Shown here: positions 17,295 through 26,323 of the stretch, in pieces
Layout of the letters: every line of letters begins with the position of its first letter
Numbering within the stretch: the first letter of the stretch is position 1
Assembly (NCBI RefSeq): GCF_002532045.1
Contig: NZ_NWTG01000006.1
Span: forward strand, 124,001 to 188,000
Origin: Bradyrhizobium sp. C9
GTDB taxonomy: Bacteria > Pseudomonadota > Alphaproteobacteria > Rhizobiales > Xanthobacteraceae
Direction of reading: 5' to 3'
Length of the DNA: 64,000 bases
Position numbers and translations under genes: made by a program
Notes under the pieces: generated by a model
The model's database searches: none
The model's input: the letters and a program-made list of their open reading frames with translations, nothing else
What the model was told of the DNA's origin: nothing

Positions 17295-17320
17295 GATGGG
17301 CTGCTCCGGGTGCTGTTGCC

Positions 17321-18481
17321 TCAAGCGGCCAGCTTCAGGATCTTGACGACATCACCGGGCTCGCGGATCGGCTGCGGGTTGGTGCGCGTGAAGATCGACA
17401 GCATGGCGTTCCGGCCGATCAGCTCGAAGCGGTCTTCATCGACACCGACATCGGCAAGCCGCCGCGGCAGGCCGAGCTCCGCGACGAAGCCAGCGAACGC
17501 CTCGCTGGCGTCGCGGCCGGGCGCACCGAGCGCGGCGGCAATCGCTTGCTGGGCGGTTTCCGTCGCGGGGCGGTTGTAGCGCAGCACGCTCGGCATCATC
17601 ACCGCCGTGCAGAAATAGTGCGGTACGTCGCAGGTGCCACCGAGCACGTGGCCGATGGCGTGGCTCGCGCCCATCGGCACCCGCGACTGCAAGCCGAACG
17701 CCGACAGCCACGAGCCCAATTGGCAGCTCAGCCGCGCCGCCTCGTCGTCGGGATTGGCCTTGGTGCGCAGCAGGCCGTGGTGCAGATAGCGCAGCCCCTG
17801 CTGACACACCGCATCGACCAGCACGTTGGGGCGGCTGGAGCAGATCGCCTCGATGCCGTGGTCCATCGCCCGCGTGCCGGAGCCGAGCCAGAGCTTCTCC
17901 GGCGTATATTTGGTGATCGCGGGATCGAGGATGATGCTGCGCGGCATCATCATCGGGTGATTGAAGATCTGCTTCAGCTTGCGGCTGGTGTCGGTGACCA
18001 GCGCGCCGGAATTGTATTCGCCGCCCGAAAGCGTGCTCGGGATCGCGATCATCCGGACCTTCGGGTTGCGGAACGGTCCGAACCGGCGGTCGGGCGTGGT
18101 CTCGAAGCCGTCGAGGCCATCAGGTTCGAAGATCTCATGCTCCATGCACATCAGCACGATCTTCGCCGCATCGACCACCGATCCGCCGCCGATCGCGACG
18201 ACGAGATCGGCCTTGGCTTCGCTGGCTTGCCGCGCGATCTGGGTCACGATATCCCGGGTCGTGTGCTGCGGCACGCCGTCGAAGGTCGCGGCATGGCGAT
18301 CGCCGAGCGCCTTGCGGATCTTCTCGATCTCGTCGGTCGTGGTGTTCAGTGTCCGGCTGGCGATCAGATAGACACGCTTCGCGCTCAGCCGCTCAGCCTC
18401 CTCGCGCAGCGCTTCTGCCGCCGGCTTGCCGTAGATCACGGATTCCATGCTGGGATATTGATGGCTGCCGACGACGCCCAT
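17321..18481 (-). CDS. Iron-containing alcohol dehydrogenase / maleylacetate reductase-like
   Basis: The 386-residue protein shows the GGGSVVDAAK NAD(P)-binding motif near residue 97, the structural segment IPSTLSGGEYNSGA, and metal ligands of the Fe-ADH family: Asp in ILDPAITKYT, His in AMDHGIEAI, His in MGASHAIGHVLGG, and a further His in DVPHYF. The N-terminal YGKPAAEALREEAERL resembles maleylacetate reductases, which reduce an enol/keto dicarboxylate, and hydroxyacid-oxoacid transhydrogenases. The start at 18481 has GGGAGCG upstream. In this operon it probably reduces or oxidises a ring-cleavage or chain intermediate. Confidence 0.9.
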   Translation of the reverse strand: MGVVGSHQYPSMESVIYGKPAAEALREEAERLSAKRVYLIASRTLNTTTDEIEKIRKALGDRHAATFDGVPQHTTRDIVTQIARQASEAKADLVVAIGGGSVVDAAKIVLMCMEHEIFEPDGLDGFETTPDRRFGPFRNPKVRMIAIPSTLSGGEYNSGALVTDTSRKLKQIFNHPMMMPRSIILDPAITKYTPEKLWLGSGTRAMDHGIEAICSSRPNVLVDAVCQQGLRYLHHGLLRTKANPDDEAARLSCQLGSWLSAFGLQSRVPMGASHAIGHVLGGTCDVPHYFCTAVMMPSVLRYNRPATETAQQAIAAALGAPGRDASEAFAGFVAELGLPRRLADVGVDEDRFELIGRNAMLSIFTRTNPQPIREPGDVVKILKLAA

Positions 18482-18522
18482 GCTGTTCGCTCCCTCGATG
18501 TGTCCGTGATCTGCGCTGCCGG

Positions 18523-19296
18523 TCAGGCCGACAGCTTGGTGAAATCAGGCTGACGCCGCTCGGCGAACGCGGCAAAGGCCTCGCGCGCCTCCGGCGTCGT
18601 CAGCCGCTGCTTGAACAGCACGCCTTCTGCGGCGATCTGCGCCGCGATCCGCTGCTGCTCGCGCATCAGCTGCTTGGTCATGCTGAGCGAACCGGCCGGC
18701 CGCTTCGTCAGCGCGACCGCCGCGTCATGGGCCTTCTTGCGGAGATCGGCCTGCGGCACCACGGCGTTGGCGAGGCCGGATGCCAGCGCACCCTGCGCAT
18801 CCATCGGCCCGCCGAGCGCAAACATCGCATAGGCGCGCGCGTGCCCGATCCGCAAGGGCAGCAGCCAGCTCGATGCCGCCTCCGGCACCAGAGCCAGATT
18901 GACGAAGGGCGTGATCAGCCGCGCGTTCTCGGCGAGGTAGACCAGGTCGCAATGCAGCAGCATCGTGGTACCGACGCCGACCGCATTGCCCTGCACGGCC
19001 GCGACCAGCGGCTTGCCGACCTTGCTGATGGTCTCGATGAAGCGATGCGCAGGGCTGTCGACCGCGCTTTCGCCGCGCGCCTGGCTCGCGAAATCGGCGA
19101 GGTCGTTGCCCGCGGTGAAGCTGTCGCCGTCGCCCTGGAACAGGATTACGCGGACGGATGGATCCGCCTCGGCCTGCTTCAGCGCGTTCGACATCGCGTC
19201 ATACATCGCGCCGGTCAGGGCGTTCTTCTTCTCCGGCCGTCGCAAGGTCAGCGTCATGACGCCGGCGGCGACCTCCACTTTGACATGCTCGGTCAT
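18523..19296 (-). CDS. Enoyl-CoA hydratase/isomerase family protein
   Basis: The 257-residue crotonase-fold protein has RRPEKKNALTGAMYDAMSNA near the N-terminus, FTAGNDLADF (first oxyanion-hole loop) and VAAVQGNAVGVGTTMLLHCD (second loop). The catalytic Glu pair of classical hydratases is not obvious: one Glu lies in LVPEAASSWLLP. It hydrates or isomerises an enoyl-CoA produced by the acyl-CoA dehydrogenases encoded upstream. It follows the nitronate monooxygenase-like gene with an 11-nt gap and has GAGGGAGCG before the ATG. Confidence 0.92.
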   Translation of the reverse strand: MTEHVKVEVAAGVMTLTLRRPEKKNALTGAMYDAMSNALKQAEADPSVRVILFQGDGDSFTAGNDLADFASQARGESAVDSPAHRFIETISKVGKPLVAAVQGNAVGVGTTMLLHCDLVYLAENARLITPFVNLALVPEAASSWLLPLRIGHARAYAMFALGGPMDAQGALASGLANAVVPQADLRKKAHDAAVALTKRPAGSLSMTKQLMREQQRIAAQIAAEGVLFKQRLTTPEAREAFAAFAERRQPDFTKLSA

Positions 19297-19307
19297 CGCA
19301 CGCTCCC

Positions 19308-20318
19308 TCAGGCGACCGCGCGGGACGCTGCGGTTTCAAACTTGCCGTCGAGGAAGCCAGTCAACCGCTGCCGGATGATCGCTTCGGCCTCGCTCATGAT
19401 GCGGTCGATCAGCTCCTGGACCGTCGGGATGTCGTGGATCAGGCCGACCACCATGCCGCAGCTCCAGGCGCCGGCATCCGTCTCGCCGTCGATCATCACC
19501 TTCGGGTAGACGCCGGCGACCTGCTCATGGATGTCCTCGATCTTGAGCTTGCCGCCCTTCTCGCGTTCGATCTCGAGCAGCTCGTCGACGCCCTTGTTCT
19601 TCAGCACCCGCTCGGTGTTGCGCAGCGCGCGCATCACGAGGCGCGTGTCGAGTTCGTCGGCATCGAGCAGCGCCTGCTTCACATTGGCATGGACCGGCGC
19701 TTCCTTGGTCGCAATGAAGCGCGTTCCCATGTTCATGCCGGACGCGCCCATCGACAGCGCGGCGACGAGGCTGCGCGCATCGGCCATGCCACCCGAGGCC
19801 ACGAACGGGATCGTCAGCTCGTCTGCCGCGCGCGGCAGCAGGATCATGTTCGGGATGTCATCCTCGCCGGGATGGCCACCGCACTCGAAGCCGTCGACGC
19901 TGACCGCATCGCAGCCGATCTTCTCGGCCTTCAGTGAATGCCGCACCGAGGTGCATTTGTGGATCACCTTGATGCCGGCCGCCTTCAGCGCCGGCATGTA
20001 CTGCTCCGGGCTGCGGCCCGCGGTTTCCACCGCCTTGACGCCGCCCTCGCGGATCGCAGCGATATATTCGGGATAGGGCGGCGCGGTGAAGCTCGGCAGG
20101 AAGGTGAGGTTCACGCCGATCGGCTTGTCGGTCATGTCGCGGCAGCGCGCGATCTCCTTGGCGAGCAGCTCCGGCGTCCGCTGGGTCAGGCCGGTGATGA
20201 TGCCGAGGCCGCCGGCGTTGGACACCGCGGCCGCCATCTCGGCGAAGCCGACATAATGCATGCCGCCCTGGATGATCGGATGCTGGATACCGAACAGTTC
20301 AGTGATTGCTGTCTTCAC
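19308..20318 (-). CDS. Nitronate monooxygenase / 2-nitropropane dioxygenase-family FMN protein
   Basis: The 336-residue TIM-barrel protein shows HPIIQGGMHYVGFAEMAAAV, NAGGLGIITGLT, DGFECGGHPGED with the family His, PFVASGGMADARS and GTRFIATKEA (phosphate-binding loops for FMN). True nitronate monooxygenases oxidise alkyl nitronates such as propionate-3-nitronate; many relatives are enoyl reductases or of unknown activity. The GTG at 20318 has GGGAG at good spacing and gives the usual family start; a TTG at 20339 would add seven residues. Its place inside a beta-oxidation operon is notable and could mean redox chemistry on an acyl-CoA rather than nitronate detoxification. Confidence 0.92.
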   Translation of the reverse strand: MKTAITELFGIQHPIIQGGMHYVGFAEMAAAVSNAGGLGIITGLTQRTPELLAKEIARCRDMTDKPIGVNLTFLPSFTAPPYPEYIAAIREGGVKAVETAGRSPEQYMPALKAAGIKVIHKCTSVRHSLKAEKIGCDAVSVDGFECGGHPGEDDIPNMILLPRAADELTIPFVASGGMADARSLVAALSMGASGMNMGTRFIATKEAPVHANVKQALLDADELDTRLVMRALRNTERVLKNKGVDELLEIEREKGGKLKIEDIHEQVAGVYPKVMIDGETDAGAWSCGMVVGLIHDIPTVQELIDRIMSEAEAIIRQRLTGFLDGKFETAASRAVA

Positions 20319-20339
20319 AAGTTTCTCCCGCGCTTCCAA

Positions 20340-21527
20340 TCAATTGATAATTTCGAACAGGCCCGCGGCGCCCATGCCGCCGCCGATGCACATGGTGACC
20401 ACGCCGTATTTCGCCTTGCGCCGCCGGCCCTCGATCAGGAGGTGACCGGTGAGCCGCGCGCCGGTCATGCCGTAGGGATGGCCGATCGCGATCGAGCCGC
20501 CATTGACGTTCAGCTTGTCCGGATCGATGCCGAGCTTGTCGCGGCAATAGATCACCTGCACCGCATAAGCCTCGTTGAGCTCCCAGAGATCGATATCGTC
20601 GATCTTCAGATTGTGCCGCTTCAACAGCCGCGGGATCGCTGCGACCGGGCCGACGCCCATCTCGTCCGGCTCGACGCCGGCGGCGACGAAGCCGCGGAAG
20701 ATGCCGAGCGGCTTCAGCCCCTTCTGCGCGGCGATCTTGTCGCTCATGATGACGCAGGCCGAGGCGCCGTCCGAGAGCTGGCTGGCGTTGCCGGCGCTGA
20801 TGGTCTTGCCCTCGAACACCGGCTTGATTTTTGCCAGGCCGTCCGCGGTAGTATCGGGACGTGGACCTTCATCCTTGGCCAGCGTCACCTGCTGATAGCT
20901 GACTTCCTTGGTTTCCTTGTCGACCACGGCCATCTTGGTCGTGAACGGCACGATCTCGTCGTTGAAGCGGCCTCCTTGCAATGCGGCACCGACACGGCGT
21001 TGGCACTCGAGGCTGTACTCGTCCTGCTGGTCGCGGCCGATCCCGTAGCGCTCCGCAACGACTTCGGCCGTTTCCAGCATCGACATGTACATCTCGGGCT
21101 TCATCGCCATCAGCCCGTCGTCGACGGCATGGAACCGGTTCATGTGCTCGTTCTGCACCAGGCTGATCGACTCGATGCCGCCGCCGATCGCGATCTCGAC
21201 GCCGTCTGATATCACCGAGCGCGCCGCGACCGCGATCGCCTGCAGGCCGGAGGCGCATTGCCGGTCGATGGTGGTGCCGGCAACCGTGACCGGGAGGCCG
21301 GCGCGGATCGCGCCCTTGCGCGCGACATTCATCACCATGGTGCCCTGCTGCATGGCGCAGCCCATCACCACGTCCTCGACCTCGTCGGGCGCGATGCCGG
21401 CGCGCTTGACGGCTTCGGCCATCACGTGGCCGGCCAGGGTCGGGCCGTCGGTGTTGTTGAGCGCGCCGCGATAAGCCTTGCCGACGCCGGTGCGCGCGGT
21501 GGAAACGATGACTGCATCCTGTGACAT
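20340..21527 (-). CDS. Acetyl-CoA acetyltransferase (thiolase)
   Basis: This 395-residue thiolase has the usual length and all catalytic elements: the nucleophilic Cys in [12 protein letters not shown] (near residue 90), [20 protein letters not shown] with the His, and the second Cys in [17 protein letters not shown]. It cleaves a 3-ketoacyl-CoA with CoA to give acetyl-CoA and a shortened acyl-CoA. The gene sits between an acyl-CoA dehydrogenase gene (15-nt gap) and the FMN-protein gene (21-nt gap), at the expected final step of the beta-oxidation-like pathway. Confidence 0.95.
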   Translation of the reverse strand: MSQDAVIVSTARTGVGKAYRGALNNTDGPTLAGHVMAEAVKRAGIAPDEVEDVVMGCAMQQGTMVMNVARKGAIRAGLPVTVAGTTIDRQCASGLQAIAVAARSVISDGVEIAIGGGIESISLVQNEHMNRFHAVDDGLMAMKPEMYMSMLETAEVVAERYGIGRDQQDEYSLECQRRVGAALQGGRFNDEIVPFTTKMAVVDKETKEVSYQQVTLAKDEGPRPDTTADGLAKIKPVFEGKTISAGNASQLSDGASACVIMSDKIAAQKGLKPLGIFRGFVAAGVEPDEMGVGPVAAIPRLLKRHNLKIDDIDLWELNEAYAVQVIYCRDKLGIDPDKLNVNGGSIAIGHPYGMTGARLTGHLLIEGRRRKAKYGVVTMCIGGGMGAAGLFEIIN

Positions 21528-21542
21528 GCTTGCCTCTCTGGC

Positions 21543-22673
21543 TTAGGCGGCCGCGTCGAGCTGCGCATAGCGCAGCACGTGGTAGGCGGGGTCGCCGAAC
21601 TGGATGTTGATGGAGGAAATCCGCTTGAAGTAGTGGCCGACATTGAGCTCGTCGGTCATGCCCATGCCGCCATGCAGCTGCACCGCCTGGTCAGCCACGA
21701 ACTTGCCGGCATAGCCGATCTTGGACTTGGCGCCCGATGCCAGCCGGGAGATGCCGGCCTCGTCATCGCCAAGGCTGAGGCTGAGATGCTGCATCAGGGA
21801 CAGCGCCTCCTGATGCGCGATGAACATGTCGACCATCCGGTGCTGCAGCACCTGAAAGCTGCCGATCGTGACGCCGAACTGCTTGCGCGTTTTGGAGTAG
21901 TCGAGGGTCGCGTCGTTCAGCTCGCCGATCGCGCCGACCGCCTCGGCACAGAGCGCGCCAATGGCGCGGTTGCGGCAGGCTTCCAGCGCGGCAACGCCCT
22001 CGCCTTCCCGGCCGAGCAATTCGCCGCGTACGCCGCGCAGGCTGATCTCGGCCGCCCGGCGCCCATCGATCGTCCTGAAGCTCTGCAGGTCGAGATTGGC
22101 AGCGCGGCGATCGACCACGAACAGGCTGACGCCGCCGCGGTCGTGGCGATGGCCCGAGGTGCGCGCCGAGACGATCAGATAGTCCGCCCACGGCGCCGCC
22201 ATCACCGCCGTCTTCTCGCCGGTGAGGACGTAGTCATTTCCGTCCCGGCGTGCTGTCGTCGTGACCGTGGCAAGATCGAAGCGCGAGCCCCTCTCGGTCC
22301 AGGCCAGCGTCCAGAGCTTCGATCCCGCGATGATATCGGCAATGTAGGCCTGATGCTGTGCATCGGAACCTGCGTGCTCGAGCAGGCCACCCGCAACGAC
22401 TACAGTCTCGACGAACGGCTCCACCACGAGGTGGCGGCCGAACTCCTGCATGATGATCATGGTCGACAACGGCCCGCCGCCGAGGCCGCCGGCGGCCTCC
22501 GAGAATGGCGCGGCGAGCAGGCCGAGCTCGGCGAACTCCGCCCAATGCTTGCGGCTGAAGCCGTCCTCGCTGGCGACGATCTTGCGGCGCGCATCGAAGT
22601 CATATCGGTCGCGCAGCAGCCGCTGCACGCTGGACCGCAACAATTCCTGCTCTTCCGTGAACTGGATATCCAT
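21543..22673 (-). CDS. Acyl-CoA dehydrogenase family protein (first of two)
   Basis: The 376-residue FAD enzyme starts MDIQFTEEQELLRSSVQRLL after GAGAGGATCGG. It shows a middle-domain segment WTLAWTERGSRFDLATV, GEKTAVMAAPWADYLIVSAR, the RKQFGVTIGSFQVLQHRMVD helix and the closing QLHGGMGMTDELNVGHYFKR. Together with the next larger paralog it probably forms a heteromeric alpha2beta2 dehydrogenase, as seen for steroid side-chain acyl-CoA dehydrogenases and related pairs. It introduces a double bond into the CoA-activated substrate and passes electrons to ETF. Confidence 0.93.
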   Translation of the reverse strand: MDIQFTEEQELLRSSVQRLLRDRYDFDARRKIVASEDGFSRKHWAEFAELGLLAAPFSEAAGGLGGGPLSTMIIMQEFGRHLVVEPFVETVVVAGGLLEHAGSDAQHQAYIADIIAGSKLWTLAWTERGSRFDLATVTTTARRDGNDYVLTGEKTAVMAAPWADYLIVSARTSGHRHDRGGVSLFVVDRRAANLDLQSFRTIDGRRAAEISLRGVRGELLGREGEGVAALEACRNRAIGALCAEAVGAIGELNDATLDYSKTRKQFGVTIGSFQVLQHRMVDMFIAHQEALSLMQHLSLSLGDDEAGISRLASGAKSKIGYAGKFVADQAVQLHGGMGMTDELNVGHYFKRISSINIQFGDPAYHVLRYAQLDAAA

Positions 22674-22745
22674 CCGATCCTCTCGTGCCGCCGTCGCTAA
22701 AGTGCGATGAGATACGCTTCAGCCGCCCTGTTTGAGCATCATGCC

Positions 22746-23927
22746 CTAAAGACCAAGCACCGCCTTGGCGATGATGTTGCGCTGGATCTCGTTCGATCCG
22801 CCGTAGATCGAGAGCTTGCGCGAGTTGAGATATTTCTCCGACGCCGTGTGGCCGTAGTCTGGACCCGGCATGAAGCGGTTGGCGCTGACCGGATGCTCGC
22901 GGATCGCAAGGCCGTCATTGCCGATCGCCCGATGGGTCAGCTCGGTGATATCCTGAAATATCTCGGTGCCACGGATCTTGAACAGCGAGGCCGCCGGCCC
23001 CGGGTCGATGCCGCGCGCCATCTGGGCGACGACGCGCAGCTCGGTCGCCTCCAGTGCCAGCACGTCGAGCTCGACGCGGGCGATATCCCTGATGAATTCC
23101 AGATGCGCCGGATCGTCTTCCGGGATCTCGGCCTTCACGATCTTCTTCAGCCGATTGAGATAGCGCGTCGAGCGGCCGATGCCGGCCATGCTGGTGCGCT
23201 CGTTGCCGAGCAGGAATTTGGCGTAGGTCCAGCCCTTGTTCTCCTCGCCGATCAGGTTCTCGGCGGGGACGCGGACGTTCTCCAGGAAGACGTCGTTGAC
23301 CTCGTGCGAGCCGTCGATAGTGATGATCGGTCGCACCGTCACCCCCGGCGACTTCATGTCGATCAAGAGAAACGAGATGCCGGATTGCGGCTTCGCGGCC
23401 GGGTCGGTACGGACCAGACAGAAGATCCAGTCGGCGTGCTGTGCCAGCGTGGTCCAGGTCTTGTGCCCGTTGACGATGTAGTGGTCGCCGTCGCGCACCG
23501 CCTTGGTGCGAACGGTGGCGAGGTCGGAGCCGGAGCCCGGCTCCGAATAGCCCTGGCACCACCAGTCCTCGCCGGACAGGATGCGCGGCAAGAACTTCGC
23601 TTTCTGCGCCGCGTTGCCGAACGTGTAGATGACGGGGCCGACCATGGTGACGCTGAACGCCAGCGGCGGCATCGTGCCGGCGCGCGTCGTCTCCTGCTCG
23701 AAGATGAAGCGGCGGGTGATCGACCAGCCGGGCCCGCCATATTCCTTGGGCCAGAGCGGCGCGATCCAGCCCTTCTCGTGCAGGATGCGATGCCACAGCA
23801 GCATCTGCTCCTTGGAGAGATCGGTCTCCGGATTGGGGACGCGCATCTCCGCCGGATAATTGTCCTTGATGAAGGCGCGGACTTCGTCGCGAAACGCCGC
23901 GTCTTCAGGAGAGAGCGCCAGCTCCAT
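22746..23927 (-). CDS. Acyl-CoA dehydrogenase family protein (second of two)
   Basis: The 393-residue protein opens LALSPEDAAFRDEVRAFIKD and shows the family motifs GYSEPGSGSDLATVRTKAVR, VNGHKTWTTLAQHADWIFCL and the C-terminal YGGSNEIQRNIIAKAVLGL. The canonical Glu region and the FAD-binding GGSNEIQ end are intact. The start has TAGGAGCGG upstream and lies 9 nt after the SDR stop. Its adjacency to another dehydrogenase of different length suggests a two-subunit enzyme acting on a bulky acyl-CoA such as a cyclic or branched compound. Confidence 0.94.
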   Translation of the reverse strand: MELALSPEDAAFRDEVRAFIKDNYPAEMRVPNPETDLSKEQMLLWHRILHEKGWIAPLWPKEYGGPGWSITRRFIFEQETTRAGTMPPLAFSVTMVGPVIYTFGNAAQKAKFLPRILSGEDWWCQGYSEPGSGSDLATVRTKAVRDGDHYIVNGHKTWTTLAQHADWIFCLVRTDPAAKPQSGISFLLIDMKSPGVTVRPIITIDGSHEVNDVFLENVRVPAENLIGEENKGWTYAKFLLGNERTSMAGIGRSTRYLNRLKKIVKAEIPEDDPAHLEFIRDIARVELDVLALEATELRVVAQMARGIDPGPAASLFKIRGTEIFQDITELTHRAIGNDGLAIREHPVSANRFMPGPDYGHTASEKYLNSRKLSIYGGSNEIQRNIIAKAVLGL

Positions 23928-23936
23928 GAACCGCTC

Positions 23937-24674
23937 CTACCACTTCTCGCCGAACGGCCGGATTTCCAGCTCGAAGGTCCAGGCACTCTTCGGCTGCTGG
24001 TAGAGCTGCCAGTAGGACGTCGCGACCGAAGCCGGCGGCATCAGCAGGTCGGGATTATCGAGCGCGTTCGGGCCGAGCGCCTCGATGCGGCGCTGCCGCA
24101 CCCATTCGGTGTCGACGCCGGAATCGATGATCAGATGTGCGACATGGATGTTCTTCGGGCCGAGCTCGCGGGCCATCGCCTGCGCCACGGCGCGCAGGCC
24201 GAACTTGGCGCTGGCAAACGCAGCGTAGCCGCTGCCGCCGCGCAGCGAGGCGGTCGCGCCGGTGAAGAAGATGTTGCCCTCGCCGCGCGCCGTCATCAGC
24301 CGTGCCGCCTCGCGGCCGGCCAGGAAGCCGGAGTAGCAGGCCATCTCCCAGACCTTGCGGAACACGCGCTCGGTGGTCTCCAGGATCGGGAAGTTGACGT
24401 TGGCGCCGATGTTGAAGATGCAGACCTCCAGCGGCGCATGCTTGTCGGCGTCATTGAGGAATGCGGTGATCTCCTCCTCCTTGCGCGCGTCGAGCGAGCG
24501 CGCATGAATCTCGCCGCCGGCGGCCTCGATCTCCTTGACCAGTGGCGCGAGCTTGTCGCCGTTGCGGCGGCCGGCGAAGACCGTAAAACCCTCGGCGGCG
24601 AACTTCTTGGCAATCTCGCCGCCGATAAAATCACCGGCACCAATGACGGCCACCGTCTTGTTTCTCTTCTGCAT
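23937..24674 (-). CDS. Short-chain dehydrogenase/reductase (SDR)
   Basis: This 245-residue SDR starts KTVAVIGAGDFIGGEIAKKF and carries FNIGANVNFPILE in the NNAG position and FTGATASLRGGSGYAAFASA near the active site. The Tyr of YxxxK is partly kept (GYAAFASAKFG: Y then K six residues on), so catalysis is uncertain. It resembles the SDR at 15747-16448, including the shared EIRPFGE-W ending. The ATG has CCGGAG upstream. It lies between the CoA ligase and the dehydrogenase pair and probably oxidises a hydroxyacyl intermediate. Confidence 0.9.
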   Translation of the reverse strand: MQKRNKTVAVIGAGDFIGGEIAKKFAAEGFTVFAGRRNGDKLAPLVKEIEAAGGEIHARSLDARKEEEITAFLNDADKHAPLEVCIFNIGANVNFPILETTERVFRKVWEMACYSGFLAGREAARLMTARGEGNIFFTGATASLRGGSGYAAFASAKFGLRAVAQAMARELGPKNIHVAHLIIDSGVDTEWVRQRRIEALGPNALDNPDLLMPPASVATSYWQLYQQPKSAWTFELEIRPFGEKW

Positions 24675-24725
24675 GGTGTACTCCGGTTGTGTTTGAGGGA
24701 ACTGGCTTGCGGCGGCGGCTCAGCC

Positions 24726-26273
24726 TCAGCTGCGCAGCGACTCCGCGAGCTTGTGCTTCAGCAGCTTGCCCGTCGATGTCGCGGGCAGCGCGTCCATCAG
24801 GATAATCTCCGACGGGCGCTTGTACGAGGTCAGTTGCGGTGCGATATGGGCCATCAGGTCCTGCACGGTGGCGGTCGAACCCTTGATCAGCTGCACAAAG
24901 GCAACGACTTCCTCATTGCCCTCGACCGGGCGACCGACCACGGCGCACTGCACCACGGCGTCGTGCGTGCTCAGCACCGCCTCGATCTCGGCCGGATAGA
25001 CGTTGAACCCGGAGCGGATGATCATTTCCTTGGTGCGCCCGACGATGTAGAGGACGTCATTCTCGAAGCGAGCCAGGTCGCCGGTGTTGAACCAGCCGTC
25101 GGGGTCGATCGCCTTGGCGGTCAGATCGGGCGCGCGGTAGTAGCCGCGCATCACGTTGGGGCCGCGGACATGCAGCTCGCCGACCTCGCCTGATGCAACC
25201 GGCTTGAGGTCGCGGCCGACCAGTTTTGCTTCCAACCCCGGCATCACGGCGCCGACCGCGTGGTCGGCCCGCGGGCTATCGGGCCGGACACCGGAGATGC
25301 CGGGCGAGCATTCGGTGATGCCATAGCCGTTGAGCAGCGGGAGCCCGAGCTCCTGCTCAACCCGGGATTTGAGTTCGAGATCGAGCGGCGCACCGGCCAC
25401 CGAGATCACCCGCAACCGGCCGCGGTCGAGCTTCGGCAGCCCGGCGTTGCGCCGGTATTCGAGCAGGCGCTGATAAGTCGCGGGGACGCCGTTCAGGATC
25501 GTGATGCCCTCTTCGGCCATCGCCCTGACCAGCGCGGCCGGATCGTATTTGGCGACCAGGCGCACGGAGGCGCCGACCATCAAGGTCATCGTCAGCAGCG
25601 AGATGCCGACGATATGCGAGATCGGCAGCACGCAATATTGCACGTCGTCGGCCGCCATCTTGCGGAAGCCCGCGGTGCCGCGAGCGCTGAACAGCAGGTT
25701 GCGATGGGTCAGCATCACGCCCTTTGGCGTACCCGTGGTGCCGGACGTGTAGATCAGGACCGCGACCTGGTTGGCGCCATCGGCCTCGACCGGCTCGGTC
25801 GTGGTCGCGAGATTCAGCCCGGTGACGGCAACGCCGCGGAGCGGGCCGACATCCTGCACGGCTGCCTCGTAGCGCGCGGCATGCGCGGCCGCCTCTTGGG
25901 ATACATCGGCGGTCAGCAACACACGACGCGCGCCGCTGTGATCCCTGATCTGGTCCAGCTCACGCGGCGACAGCCGCGGATTGACCACGATCGACCAAAC
26001 ATCGAGCCGGCTCGCCGCCAGCAGCAGGCAGGCCAGCGGAATCGAATTCTCGCTCACGATCATCATGCGGTCGCCGGCGCGGATGCCCAGCGCCTGCAAT
26101 GCCTCGGCGACACGGCCGACCGTTCGGTCGAGCTCGCGATAGGTCAGCTGCCCTTTGTCGTCGATCAGCGCTGGATGATCCGGCGTCGCCGCGACGTGAT
26201 GATCGATCACCTCGTGGATGCGGTTTGGCAAGCCTTCCACACTTCCTTCGATAATCCGGATCGGCGCCTGCAC
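24726..26273 (-). CDS. AMP-dependent acyl/aryl-CoA synthetase (class I adenylate-forming)
   Basis: The 515-residue enzyme has all ANL signatures: the P-loop LIYTSGTTGTPKGVMLTHRN, GYGITECSP, GWFNTGDLARFENDVLYIVG and the catalytic Lys in ATSTGKLLKHKL near the C-terminus. It activates a carboxylic acid to its CoA thioester at the expense of ATP, the entry step of the pathway. The start is a GTG at 26273 preceded by AGGGAGG. It follows the isomerase gene with a 50-nt gap. The substrate acid is unknown; aromatic, alicyclic and fatty acids are all possible. Confidence 0.94.
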   Translation of the reverse strand: MQAPIRIIEGSVEGLPNRIHEVIDHHVAATPDHPALIDDKGQLTYRELDRTVGRVAEALQALGIRAGDRMMIVSENSIPLACLLLAASRLDVWSIVVNPRLSPRELDQIRDHSGARRVLLTADVSQEAAAHAARYEAAVQDVGPLRGVAVTGLNLATTTEPVEADGANQVAVLIYTSGTTGTPKGVMLTHRNLLFSARGTAGFRKMAADDVQYCVLPISHIVGISLLTMTLMVGASVRLVAKYDPAALVRAMAEEGITILNGVPATYQRLLEYRRNAGLPKLDRGRLRVISVAGAPLDLELKSRVEQELGLPLLNGYGITECSPGISGVRPDSPRADHAVGAVMPGLEAKLVGRDLKPVASGEVGELHVRGPNVMRGYYRAPDLTAKAIDPDGWFNTGDLARFENDVLYIVGRTKEMIIRSGFNVYPAEIEAVLSTHDAVVQCAVVGRPVEGNEEVVAFVQLIKGSTATVQDLMAHIAPQLTSYKRPSEIILMDALPATSTGKLLKHKLAESLRS

Positions 26274-26323
26274 TGAAACCTCCCTGTCGCTGCCCTTTGG
26301 GCTTGTTGTGTTGAATTTACTGC

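Noticed and set aside
22707..25193. An 828-codon open frame on the + strand opposite the dehydrogenase, SDR and ligase genes
   Set aside because: It is the antisense shadow of well-supported high-GC genes; its composition is Arg/Asp/His-rich with no known motif.
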